From an uncultured Alphaproteobacteria bacterium (lineage in GTDB: Bacteria; Pseudomonadota; Alphaproteobacteria; HIMB59): 64,000 bases of DNA. The stretch's first letter is position 1; each line of letters opens with the position of its first letter. A program made the position numbers and the translations under genes. The stretch spans positions 39,285-103,284 of the forward strand of contig CABYSX010000004.1 in NCBI GenBank assembly GCA_902521795.1, in the 5' to 3' direction. Below the pieces are notes generated by a model. It was not told the origin of the DNA, did no database searches, and saw only the letters and a program-made list of their open reading frames with translations. Shown here piece by piece: positions 31,696 through 40,702 of this stretch.

Positions 31696-32654
31696 AAGCT
31701 CCAAAATTTTGGTATCAAAAATCAGTTTCTTTGTATGCACTTCTTTTATCTCCATTGTCAATTGTGTGGTCCTTAGGAAATTTAATTAAGAGAAAATTTT
31801 CAAAAGTTCAAAAAATTAACTTACCTGTAATTGCTGTAGGAAGTGCTATTATTGGCGGTTCAGGAAAAACACCATCTGTATTATATATATGTAGAGAATT
31901 AAAAAAAATGGGTTATATACCTCACATTATTTCTAGAGGCTATGGAGGATCAACTACAATAGATGAAGTTATCAAAGTAAAGCCTCACATGGACTTTAAT
32001 TTCGTGGGAGATGAAGCCTTAATGATGTCAAATTATTTTACAACTTGGGTAAGTAAAAATAAATTTCATGCAATGCTTTCCGCAAAAGAAGATGGTGCGA
32101 ATATACTTGTCTTAGACGATGCTCTTCAATCTTATAATGTACATAAAAATATATCTATTTACGTATATGACTCTATTCAATCATTTGGGAATAGACTCTT
32201 AGTTCCTTCAGGGCCTTTGAGAGAGTCAGTAAATAATGCCATTAAAAAATCTCAAATATTTTTTTTGATAAATACTAAAGAATGCAATGACTTGAATGAG
32301 AGTCATTTTAAACATATTTTAAAATTTAAAATTGAAATTAGTCCGGAATTCAAAGAAAAAAAATTGATCGCCTTTGCAGGTTTAGGGTTTAATAAAAAAT
32401 TCTTTGATCAGTTAAAATCTGAAAATTTAAATTTAGTGTTAACAAAAGAATTTCCAGATCATCATCAATATACTATTGATGATATATTTTTATTACTAGA
32501 CCAAGCCAATAAAAATGATGCTTTTTTGGTAACAACTGAGAAGGACCATGTAAGAATACCTAATGAGTTTAAAAGTTCTGTTGGAATTATATATGGAGAA
32601 ATAGTCTCTGATAATAATATAAAATTTGCTACTGAAATTGAAAAATATATTTAA
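31689..32654 (+). CDS. lpxK: Tetraacyldisaccharide 4'-kinase
   Basis: MLKAPKFWYQ; AVGSAIIGGSGKTPSVLYICRELKKMGYIPHIISRGYGG; FPDHHQYT. Confidence 0.93.
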   Translation: MLKAPKFWYQKSVSLYALLLSPLSIVWSLGNLIKRKFSKVQKINLPVIAVGSAIIGGSGKTPSVLYICRELKKMGYIPHIISRGYGGSTTIDEVIKVKPHMDFNFVGDEALMMSNYFTTWVSKNKFHAMLSAKEDGANILVLDDALQSYNVHKNISIYVYDSIQSFGNRLLVPSGPLRESVNNAIKKSQIFFLINTKECNDLNESHFKHILKFKIEISPEFKEKKLIAFAGLGFNKKFFDQLKSENLNLVLTKEFPDHHQYTIDDIFLLLDQANKNDAFLVTTEKDHVRIPNEFKSSVGIIYGEIVSDNNIKFATEIEKYI

Positions 32655-33501
32655 AATCTTTAGAAATTACTTTGAGTTTATAATTTTTTTAATTCTTAAA
32701 AATTTTATGGGATTATTTAGTTTTAATTCTGCCTCAAATTTTGGAGGAATTCTAGTTAGTCTCTTTGGACGATACACCAAATATAAGAAAATTATAAAAA
32801 GTAATATAGAGGTATTAAATTTAAATAATGAAACAAGTTCAAAATTAGTGAGAGATAACTTAAAAGAAACTGGCAAAGTTTTTTTTGAATTTTTTAACCT
32901 AAATAAATTTGACTGGGAAAATATTAATATTAATAACACAGATATATTAGATGAAATCAAAGCACATCAAGGCCCAAAAATTTTTATATCTGCCCATATA
33001 GGAAATTGGGAACTAACAAGAAACTTTATTTTGAGAAACGGTTTTACTCTACACTCAGTTTATAGACATGCTAATAACGAAAAAATTGATAACTACATTC
33101 AAAAAAATAGAAAAAATGATAATGCTTTTTTTTACAAAAAAGGGTCTGAAAGTGCCAAATCTATGATTAAAGCTCTTAAACAAAATGAAGATTTAGCATT
33201 ATTAATTGATCAAAGAGATAGTAGTGGATTAGAAATAGACTTTTTTGGAAAAAAGGCTTTAGCAACAGATGGCTTTGCTAACTTAGCAATCAAATACAAA
33301 ACAATGATATGTCCTGTATACTCAATCAGAAACCAAAATGGTACGTTTCAAATAATTTTTGAAAAACCTATGCGTTATGAGCAATATAAAAATTATAATA
33401 TCAAAGAGTTTGTTGAAACAATCCATAAAAAATATTTTGAAAAATGGATTACACACTCTCCAGCACAATGGTTATGGGTACATCAAAGATGGAAATTATA
33501 A
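32626..33501 (+). CDS. Lipid A biosynthesis acyltransferase (LpxL/HtrB family)
   Basis: FISAHIGNWELTRNF; LALLIDQRDSSGLEIDFFGK; PAQWLWVHQRWK. Confidence 0.9.
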   Translation: MLLKLKNIFKIFRNYFEFIIFLILKNFMGLFSFNSASNFGGILVSLFGRYTKYKKIIKSNIEVLNLNNETSSKLVRDNLKETGKVFFEFFNLNKFDWENININNTDILDEIKAHQGPKIFISAHIGNWELTRNFILRNGFTLHSVYRHANNEKIDNYIQKNRKNDNAFFYKKGSESAKSMIKALKQNEDLALLIDQRDSSGLEIDFFGKKALATDGFANLAIKYKTMICPVYSIRNQNGTFQIIFEKPMRYEQYKNYNIKEFVETIHKKYFEKWITHSPAQWLWVHQRWKL

Positions 33502-34833
33502 CTTTTTTTTAATATTAATAACTCCATCTTTTAGAGTAACATCAAAAAAGTTTATTTTTTTAAGAGATTGAACGCTTTTAATAATATTGTTTTCTGATCT
33601 CAATATTGCATATCCTTTTTTTAAATTTTTCTCAATTGAGGAAGTATTAAGTATCTTATTAAGTAAAAATAATTTTTGAGTAAGTATCTTAAACTTGTTT
33701 AAAACAGATGTTTTATTATTATTATCAATATATTTAATTTTATTTTGTATTTCTGAAATTTTCTGTTTAGGACTACTTTCTTGTAGTCTTATAAAAATAT
33801 CATTAAATAAATTTGATTTATTATAAAATTTATTACAAATAGTTTCTAAATTCTCATTATTTATTTTGCTTAATTTACTTTCAACATCTTTAATTTTATT
33901 TGAAAAATAGTTTACAGAATTTTTAAATTTCAATAATAATTGTTCAATGACTATAAATCTTTGTTGAACAGAATAATTTAGTTTTTCTTGTAAATCCTGT
34001 AAGTGATTAAATAGATAATTTTTATCGGGAACAGCTATTTCAGCTGCTGCAGTAGGTGTCGGTGCACGCAAATCTGAAACATAATCTAATAGGGTATAGT
34101 CAGTCTCGTGGCCAATAGCAGAGATATTAGGAATTTTTAAATCAAAAACTCTTTTTACTAAATCTGGCTCGTTAAAGGGCATTAATTCTTCTAGAGAACC
34201 ACCGCCTCTGGCAAATATAATTAAATCAGGCTTAAGTATATCTTTTGTTTCGTGATTTTCAATTGAGTCAAGAAAATCAATAATTTCAATATGTGAATTT
34301 TTACCTTGAACTGAAATAGGATAGACCTGTATTTGTGTAATTGGAAATCTTTCAGAAATTCTATGAATTATGTCATGAATTACTGAACCAGAAGCAGATG
34401 TTAATACACCAATAGATTTTGGATACTTGGGAAGTTTATTTTTCTTATTATCATCAAAGAAACCCATTGAAGATAATTGTTTTTTTCTATCTTCGATTAG
34501 TTTTAAAATTGAGCCAGTACCACTGTACTCTATCTGATCAATAATGAGCTGGTATACAGATCTCCCAAATTTAGAGTAAGAAGTTATCCTTCCATAAAAA
34601 TTATATTCAGTCCCCTCTTCAATTTTAATTTGTAAATTTTCATAACTCCCTTTCCAGCATATACATGATATCACTTCGTCATTCTCTTTAATTGAGAAAT
34701 ATACATGACCAGAATTAGCTATAGTCACTGATCCTGTCTCACCAACTAACTTTAAATAAGAATAGTTTTCTTCTAATAGGTCTTTTATTGATCTATTCAG
34801 TTGTGATACAGTGTATTCAGGAATATTATTCAC
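33496..34833 (-). CDS. xseA: Exodeoxyribonuclease VII large subunit
   Basis: IPEYTVSQLNRSIKDLLE; IGVLTSASGSVIHDIIHRISERFP; IFARGGGSLEELMPFNE; AIGHETDYTLLDYVSDLRAPTPTAAAEIAVP; GTG start at 34833 preferred over the longer ORF. Confidence 0.93.
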   Translation of the reverse strand: MNNIPEYTVSQLNRSIKDLLEENYSYLKLVGETGSVTIANSGHVYFSIKENDEVISCICWKGSYENLQIKIEEGTEYNFYGRITSYSKFGRSVYQLIIDQIEYSGTGSILKLIEDRKKQLSSMGFFDDNKKNKLPKYPKSIGVLTSASGSVIHDIIHRISERFPITQIQVYPISVQGKNSHIEIIDFLDSIENHETKDILKPDLIIFARGGGSLEELMPFNEPDLVKRVFDLKIPNISAIGHETDYTLLDYVSDLRAPTPTAAAEIAVPDKNYLFNHLQDLQEKLNYSVQQRFIVIEQLLLKFKNSVNYFSNKIKDVESKLSKINNENLETICNKFYNKSNLFNDIFIRLQESSPKQKISEIQNKIKYIDNNNKTSVLNKFKILTQKLFLLNKILNTSSIEKNLKKGYAILRSENNIIKSVQSLKKINFFDVTLKDGVINIKKKL

Positions 34834-34863
34834 AGAATAAATATACTTTATTATATTGTATAA

Positions 34864-36126
34864 ATGAATGTCATAGTTATAGGATCTGGTGCACGTGAAC
34901 ATGCTTTGTGTAGAATTCTTGACAAGTCATATCTTTGCGAAAAAGTATTTTGTTTTCCTGGAAATTATGGAATAAGCCAAATTGCCGAGTGTAAAAATAT
35001 CTCTACTAAAGAAGATATTATCAGAGAATGTATTAAAATTAATCCTGACCTTATTGTTGTAGGTCCAGAAAACTATTTATCAGAAAATATAGCTGGAGAA
35101 CTTAGGAATAATGGTCTAAATGTTTTTGGACCTGACTCGAAAGGTGCAAAACTTGAGTCTTCTAAAGAGTTCATGAAAGAGTTTTGTCAATCGCACGATA
35201 TTCCAACAGCAAAATCTCAAACATTTGTTGATTTTGAAAAAGCAAAGAATTATTTAGAGAGCTTTAATGGGCCTATTGTTGTCAAATATGACGGCTTAGC
35301 TGCAGGTAAAGGGGTTTTTGTTTGCACTGGCACTAACGAAGCAATAGAAGCGTGTAAAAGAGTTTTTATTAACAAGGAATTTAACCAAGAAGATAACAAA
35401 GTAGTAATAGAGGACTTTATTGAAGGAAGAGAATTGAGTTTTTTTACAATAACTGATGGAAAAGATTATTTAAATTTTGGTTCAGCACAAGACTATAAAA
35501 GGATCGGAGACAATGATACTGGGCCAAATACTGGAGGAATGGGAACTATCAGTCCTGCACCTATTTTAGAGAATAATTTGAATACGATTATTCAAGAAGA
35601 AATAGTCAAAAAAACAATCAATGGTCTTAAACAAGATAATATTGCATTCCAAGGAGTAATATTTTTTGGAATAATTGTTAATGAATACAATCAGCCTTAT
35701 TTACTTGAATACAACACTAGATTTGGGGACCCAGAAATTCAAAGTATCTCACTAAGGGTAAAGTCAGACTTTTTATCCTTACTCCATTCAACTGCAACAA
35801 AAAATTTGAAGTATGCAAAAATTGAGTTTTATGAAAATAAAAAATCTATTTGTTTAATTTTAGCTACCAAGGGATACCCAGAAAATTATCCAGAAAATAC
35901 AGAAATAAGAAATATCAGTAAATTTGAAAATAATGATGACTTTTATATTTTTCATGCCGCAACCAAATTAATTGATAACAAAATATTTTCTAATGGGGGG
36001 AGAGTTCTCTCAATTGTTGCGTCTGGAAATGACTACCAAGAATGTAGAAAGAAAGTATACGAAATAGCTGATATGATTGACTGGCCAGAAAAATATTATA
36101 GATCTGACATCGGTGCTAATTTTTAA
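34864..36126 (+). CDS. purD: Phosphoribosylamine--glycine ligase
   Basis: MNVIVIGSGAREHAL; VVKYDGLAAGKGVFVC; DYKRIGDNDTGPNTGGMG; YNTRFGDPE. Confidence 0.97.
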   Translation: MNVIVIGSGAREHALCRILDKSYLCEKVFCFPGNYGISQIAECKNISTKEDIIRECIKINPDLIVVGPENYLSENIAGELRNNGLNVFGPDSKGAKLESSKEFMKEFCQSHDIPTAKSQTFVDFEKAKNYLESFNGPIVVKYDGLAAGKGVFVCTGTNEAIEACKRVFINKEFNQEDNKVVIEDFIEGRELSFFTITDGKDYLNFGSAQDYKRIGDNDTGPNTGGMGTISPAPILENNLNTIIQEEIVKKTINGLKQDNIAFQGVIFFGIIVNEYNQPYLLEYNTRFGDPEIQSISLRVKSDFLSLLHSTATKNLKYAKIEFYENKKSICLILATKGYPENYPENTEIRNISKFENNDDFYIFHAATKLIDNKIFSNGGRVLSIVASGNDYQECRKKVYEIADMIDWPEKYYRSDIGANF

Positions 36127-36541
36127 TTCTTTTATTCCTAAAGAATTTTTTTATTAAATTTTCTTCATTATTTTCAATTAGTATATATTTTATATTTGAT
36201 ATAGTCTTTCGACGAGGATTATCATTTTTAAATAAATAATAGACTTTAGACAATCTTGCAGACTTAATAACCTCTTTACACATATTACAAGGCTCTAAAT
36301 TACAAATCATGACAAGACCATCTAACCTTTTTTGATTTAATTTTTTACAAGCTTTTCTTATACTCAAAATTTCTGCATGTGCTGTTGGATCATTTAGAGC
36401 AATCTCTTGATTAAAAGATCTTGCAACAACCCTTTCATCTATAGGGTCAACTATCACTGATGCTACTGGAATTTCACCTTTTTCCATAGCTAATTTACTT
36501 TGACTCAGTACAAGACGTATAAAATTTGTTAGGTTATTCAT
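36116..36541 (-). CDS. tadA: tRNA adenosine deaminase-like cytidine/deoxycytidylate deaminase family
   Basis: PTAHAEILSIRKAC (HAE) and EPCNMC zinc motifs; next to rluB/rsmD; start at internal Met 36541 preferred. Confidence 0.82.
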   Translation of the reverse strand: MNNLTNFIRLVLSQSKLAMEKGEIPVASVIVDPIDERVVARSFNQEIALNDPTAHAEILSIRKACKKLNQKRLDGLVMICNLEPCNMCKEVIKSARLSKVYYLFKNDNPRRKTISNIKYILIENNEENLIKKFFRNKRIKN

Positions 36542-36542
36542 T

Positions 36543-37250
36543 GTGAATAGACTCCCAATCATCGGTATTACAACTGATTATAAGGAAAAAGAAAACACTT
36601 ATTCTAAGTATCCATGGTTTGCTTTAAGGCGTCATTATTCAGACTGCCTTCATAAATTTGGATGCACACCTGTAATACTTCCAATAACAGAAACGTTAAA
36701 AAATTTGGATTTTTTGGATGGTTTACTTATTTCAGGGGGAGATTTTGATATTGATCCTAAATATTATGGAGAGAAAATACAGTCAGATAAAATTCAAACT
36801 ATTCAAGATAGAACAAATTTTGAATTTAAAGTATTAGAGAAATACTTTCCTTATAATAAACCTATTTTAGGGATATGTGGAGGTAGCCAACTTCTTAATG
36901 TATTTTTTGGTGGAAGTTTAATTCAAGATATAGACTCTTTTATTGAACATGAACAACCTAATCCTAGAAATGAAACTAGTCATGAAATTATTTTAAGCGA
37001 TATATCAAAACTAAAAAAATTCAAAGATAATTCTAAAATTTACGTTAATAGTGCTCATCATCAAGCAATAAATAAAATTGGAAAAAAGTTAATAATAGAT
37101 GCCTATGCACCTGATAATGTAATTGAAGCTTTTCATCATAATGAACATCCCTTATGTATGGGAGTTCAATGGCATCCAGAGTTTTTAATAACTGAATTTG
37201 ATAAAAATATAATCAAGATGTTTACTGATCATGCAAAAAATAACATTTAG
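36543..37250 (+). CDS. Class I glutamine amidotransferase (peptidase C26, PuuD-like)
   Basis: PIIGITTDY; DGLLISGGDFDIDPKYY; ILGICGGSQLLNVFFGG; GVQWHPEF; GTG start. Confidence 0.92.
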   Translation: MNRLPIIGITTDYKEKENTYSKYPWFALRRHYSDCLHKFGCTPVILPITETLKNLDFLDGLLISGGDFDIDPKYYGEKIQSDKIQTIQDRTNFEFKVLEKYFPYNKPILGICGGSQLLNVFFGGSLIQDIDSFIEHEQPNPRNETSHEIILSDISKLKKFKDNSKIYVNSAHHQAINKIGKKLIIDAYAPDNVIEAFHHNEHPLCMGVQWHPEFLITEFDKNIIKMFTDHAKNNI

Positions 37251-37923
37251 TAAAAAATTATCTATAAAATTTAAGATATCTAGAAAGCAAGCAGAAAGTC
37301 TGATAAAAAGTAAAAAAGTTACTCTAAATGGTGATATTGAGGCAAGACCTTTTTTATCAGTAACTGATAAAGATATTTTTGAAATAAAAAAAACAAAATC
37401 TAGTAAATTAAATATAGTACTATTTCATAAACCTAAAGGATGTATAACATCAAAAAAAGATGAAAAAGATAGAAAAATTGTTTATGACTTTCTTCCTAAG
37501 AAATATCACCAATATCACTATATTGGTAGATTAGATTATAATTCCGAGGGTTTATTGTTATTTACGAAAGAAACCTCTTTTAAAAGATATATGGAGCTGC
37601 CCAAATCAAACATTAAAAGATCTTATCTAGTGAATGTAATAGGGTCATTTGATGAAAATAAACTTAAATCTATGAATAAAAAAATTTATGGAAAGGAAAT
37701 TTATAAAAAGCCAAATGTAAACTTATTACATTCTAATAGTAATAAACATGTACTGAGATTTGATATTACTGAAGGTAAGAATAGAGAGATAAGGAATATC
37801 TGTACCTTATTTAATTTAAAAGTAGAAAAGCTTAAGAGAATTTCATATGGGCGTTTTATATTGAAATCTATCACATATGGAAATTATAAAGAAATGCAAA
37901 TTGATGAGAGTTATAAGCGGTAA
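37231..37923 (+). CDS. rluB: Ribosomal large subunit pseudouridine synthase (RsuA/RluB family)
   Basis: S4 domain; HKPKGCITSKKDEKDR; YIGRLDYNSEGLLLFTKE; EGKNREIRNI. Confidence 0.88.
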   Translation: MQKITFSKKLSIKFKISRKQAESLIKSKKVTLNGDIEARPFLSVTDKDIFEIKKTKSSKLNIVLFHKPKGCITSKKDEKDRKIVYDFLPKKYHQYHYIGRLDYNSEGLLLFTKETSFKRYMELPKSNIKRSYLVNVIGSFDENKLKSMNKKIYGKEIYKKPNVNLLHSNSNKHVLRFDITEGKNREIRNICTLFNLKVEKLKRISYGRFILKSITYGNYKEMQIDESYKR

Positions 37924-38431
37924 ATACAAAGGTAGAAGAATTCTAGTAGAGTCTAAATGTAATTACAGACCAACGTTAACGAGAGTAAGGGAAGATATAT
38001 TTAATTTATTATCACATAATAAAAATTTAAATGTAAATCTTAATGAGGTCATTTTTTGTGATTTATTTGCAGGAACGGGATCAATTGGAATAGAAGCTTT
38101 ATCTAGGGGAGCTGAAAAAGTTATATTTAATGATATTGAAAAAAACCATACTGATAAAATTGAGGGGTTTATTAAAAATATTAATGAAGATAATTATGAA
38201 ATACTTAATATAGATCCTTATAAACAAGAAATAAATTTCTTAAATTACTGCCAAATAATTTACATAGATCCTCCTTATGATCATAGCTTTGAATTAATAA
38301 AAAATAAGATTTTAAATAGGATAGATACTAATATCCTTATAATATTAGAAAGTAGTAATTTAGTAGAATTAGATAATCTAATTCTAAAAAAACAATATAA
38401 AAATAAAAATCTATTTTTTTTTAGAACTTAA
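37904..38431 (+). CDS. rsmD: 16S rRNA guanine-N2 methyltransferase
   Basis: MRVISGKYKGRRI; RPTLTRVREDIFNLL; DLFAGTGSIGIEALSRGA; YIDPPYD. Confidence 0.93.
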   Translation: MRVISGKYKGRRILVESKCNYRPTLTRVREDIFNLLSHNKNLNVNLNEVIFCDLFAGTGSIGIEALSRGAEKVIFNDIEKNHTDKIEGFIKNINEDNYEILNIDPYKQEINFLNYCQIIYIDPPYDHSFELIKNKILNRIDTNILIILESSNLVELDNLILKKQYKNKNLFFFRT

Positions 38432-38754
38432 TTAATCTTAAAATAATTAATAAACTTTACAAAAAACTTTTTAAAGTAACTAAATTCACCAAAAACTGTA
38501 GCTAGAGCAATCAGTACAAATTGATAGATAGGAAAGATTAATATTAATCTTATTACCCAATAGAGAAACTTATTAGAAATAAAATTTTCTATAGAAACTA
38601 ATTGAAGTAATGGATCAGATAAAATTACTGAAAGAGATCCTGCTAATCCAAAAATAATAAAAATTTTTAATAAATGCAATTTTGAATTAGCACTAAAAAA
38701 ATTAATTAAATTATTTATCAATCTATGCTTTCGTATTTTTCTTAAGTATTTCAA
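38428..38754 (-). CDS. Small membrane protein resembling DUF6787
   Basis: FIIFGLAGSLSVILSDPLLQLV...LIFPIYQFVLIALATVFGEFSYFKKF matches my recollection of the DUF6787 pattern. Confidence 0.5.
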   Translation of the reverse strand: MKYLRKIRKHRLINNLINFFSANSKLHLLKIFIIFGLAGSLSVILSDPLLQLVSIENFISNKFLYWVIRLILIFPIYQFVLIALATVFGEFSYFKKFFVKFINYFKIN

Positions 38755-39880
38755 CAGCCGGTTGATCTAAGAAATTAATATTCTCATATTTTGACCTTAA
38801 ATAAATGTCAAAAATTAGGTAAAACAACAGATAACAATAGCTGTTGAAATCATCATCTATTGAAATTTGTGTAACTAAAAATTTTTTTTGCTGGAGAGTT
38901 TTTATAGCCCCATCTTCTAGAGTGCTCATTAAATTATAACCCTTAGTTAGACTAGCATTGGAAATTATTGATTTATTTTTATTTTTAATTTTAAAAAAAT
39001 TAAAGTGTTTATCATATGGGCCATCAATATATAGTTGAAATTGGCTATGTTGGTCAATAGATCCATATGAGGAAATATAATTTATTGCTTTTTTATTTTT
39101 ACCTAAACTCTCAGCAAAGATTTGTCTATACCATTCATTTAATACATTAATTTTATCATGATAACTGAGACCTACTAAAATATTCAAATTATATTTTTTT
39201 TCATAGGCAATAGAACATGACGTGTTTTCTGATAATTTAATATGATTTTTTAAAAAAAGTTTTTTAGCTTTTTTGAATGAATTTAAAATCAATGTAAGCG
39301 AAAAACCAGCAGATATTAATGGTAGTAAAGCTGTGATTGAAAATATACTAAATCTGCCACCAATATTTGGATCATGATCAAAAGTTAAAATCTCATTTTT
39401 TTGTGCAAAATTCTTCATATAACTTTCTTTATCTTCTGTAATAAAAATAAAGTCTTTGAACATATTAGAAACTTTTTTTTGATTAAGTATCTTAATAACT
39501 AAATGGAGAAAATATTTTGTTTCTATTGTATTTCCAGATTTAGAAATAAATATAAACTTATCATTTTTACTTAAACTTTTATCTAATAACACATTATTAA
39601 TTGTTAAAGGTGATGGATTGTCATAAATAAAAAGCTTTTTACCCAAAATACTAGGGTCTAAAAATTGTGCAAGCAATTTTGAGCTTAAAGAAGACCCTCC
39701 CATACCAAATACATGAGTTCTAAATTTTTTTTTTTTAAATAAATCGAATTTGTACATATCAAAATAATTCTTTTGGTTAATTGGATTGAACATATCTAAC
39801 GAAAAAAAATCATTAATTGAATAATTGATATTTAAATTAGAATTAAATTTTAAATTTTTAGAATTATTTTTTATTAGCAA
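38723..39880 (-). CDS. pgi: Glucose-6-phosphate isomerase (short form)
   Basis: VFGMGGSSLSSKLLAQF; FISKSGNTIET; GGRFSIFSITALLPLISAG; NEWYRQIFAESLGK. Confidence 0.87.
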   Translation of the reverse strand: MLIKNNSKNLKFNSNLNINYSINDFFSLDMFNPINQKNYFDMYKFDLFKKKKFRTHVFGMGGSSLSSKLLAQFLDPSILGKKLFIYDNPSPLTINNVLLDKSLSKNDKFIFISKSGNTIETKYFLHLVIKILNQKKVSNMFKDFIFITEDKESYMKNFAQKNEILTFDHDPNIGGRFSIFSITALLPLISAGFSLTLILNSFKKAKKLFLKNHIKLSENTSCSIAYEKKYNLNILVGLSYHDKINVLNEWYRQIFAESLGKNKKAINYISSYGSIDQHSQFQLYIDGPYDKHFNFFKIKNKNKSIISNASLTKGYNLMSTLEDGAIKTLQQKKFLVTQISIDDDFNSYCYLLFYLIFDIYLRSKYENINFLDQPAVEILKKNTKA

Positions 39881-39908
39881 TTTACTCTCCTAAAATTAAT
39901 AAAGTTTT

Positions 39909-40220
39909 TTATCTTTTACTTTTACCTTTAAATAATTTTTGAAATAGGTTTTCATCAGTCTTATAGCCACTTTCACCATCTATTTTATTAATAATAGCTG
40001 GATCTACATCTGTTGCCTGTGTTTGATTTAATATTGAATTAATAATGGCATTATCATTATTATTTAAATTATTATTTTTTTCTGTTACGCCTGGTAGGGG
40101 TAGATCATTTATTGGAGGAACAATTAAGGTCTTGTTGTATCCAAGACCTAGCTCATTTTTTACCTCTCTTTGACAAGATATTATAAAAATAGCTAATAAT
40201 ATTATTAATATATTTTTCAT
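39909..40220 (-). CDS. DUF3035-like lipoprotein
   Basis: Lipobox FIISCQ; LIVPPINDLPLP; gene order ileS-lspA-DUF3035. Confidence 0.7.
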   Translation of the reverse strand: MKNILIILLAIFIISCQREVKNELGLGYNKTLIVPPINDLPLPGVTEKNNNLNNNDNAIINSILNQTQATDVDPAIINKIDGESGYKTDENLFQKLFKGKSKR

Positions 40221-40702
40221 AATTTTTTATTTAAAAATAAAATATTTATCATCAATATCACAAATCCCAAAGTTATACAGCTATCAGCAACGTTAAAGGC
40301 TGGCCAATGAAATTTACCTATATATACGTCAATAAAATCAATAACAAAACCCCTAATTACCCTGTCAATAAAATTACCTATTGCACCAGCCAAAATTAAA
40401 ATAATTGTTAATCTAAAAATTCTATCTTGTGTTTTTAAAAGTAGGTATAAAAAATATAAAATTATTAAAAATATTACAGCTGATACAAATATTTGATTTA
40501 AGGAAGGATTGTTCAATAATCCAAAAGCAAAGCCATAATTAACTACAAATGTTAAATTAACTGATGGAAGAATAACTATAGAGTCATAAAGTTCAAAATT
40601 ATTTATAACTAGAGATTTAGTAACTTGGTCTAAGATCACAAGCGATAGAAATAAAAGTATTAAACTAGTGTTTGATTTATTGTTGAAAAGATTTCCAAAC
40701 AT
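40217..40702 (-). CDS. lspA: Lipoprotein signal peptidase
   Basis: DQVTKSLVI; VNYGFAFGLL; AGAIGNFIDRVIRGFVIDFID; WPAFNVADSCITLG; start at internal Met. Confidence 0.93.
   Translation of the reverse strand: MFGNLFNNKSNTSLILLFLSLVILDQVTKSLVINNFELYDSIVILPSVNLTFVVNYGFAFGLLNNPSLNQIFVSAVIFLIILYFLYLLLKTQDRIFRLTIILILAGAIGNFIDRVIRGFVIDFIDVYIGKFHWPAFNVADSCITLGFVILMINILFLNKKL

Noticed and set aside
34834-34902. Extended N-terminus of the xseA ORF overlapping purD
   Set aside because: Conserved XseA begins near IPEYTVSQLN; the GTG at 34833 is a better start, so the apparent overlap with purD is probably an ORF-calling artefact.
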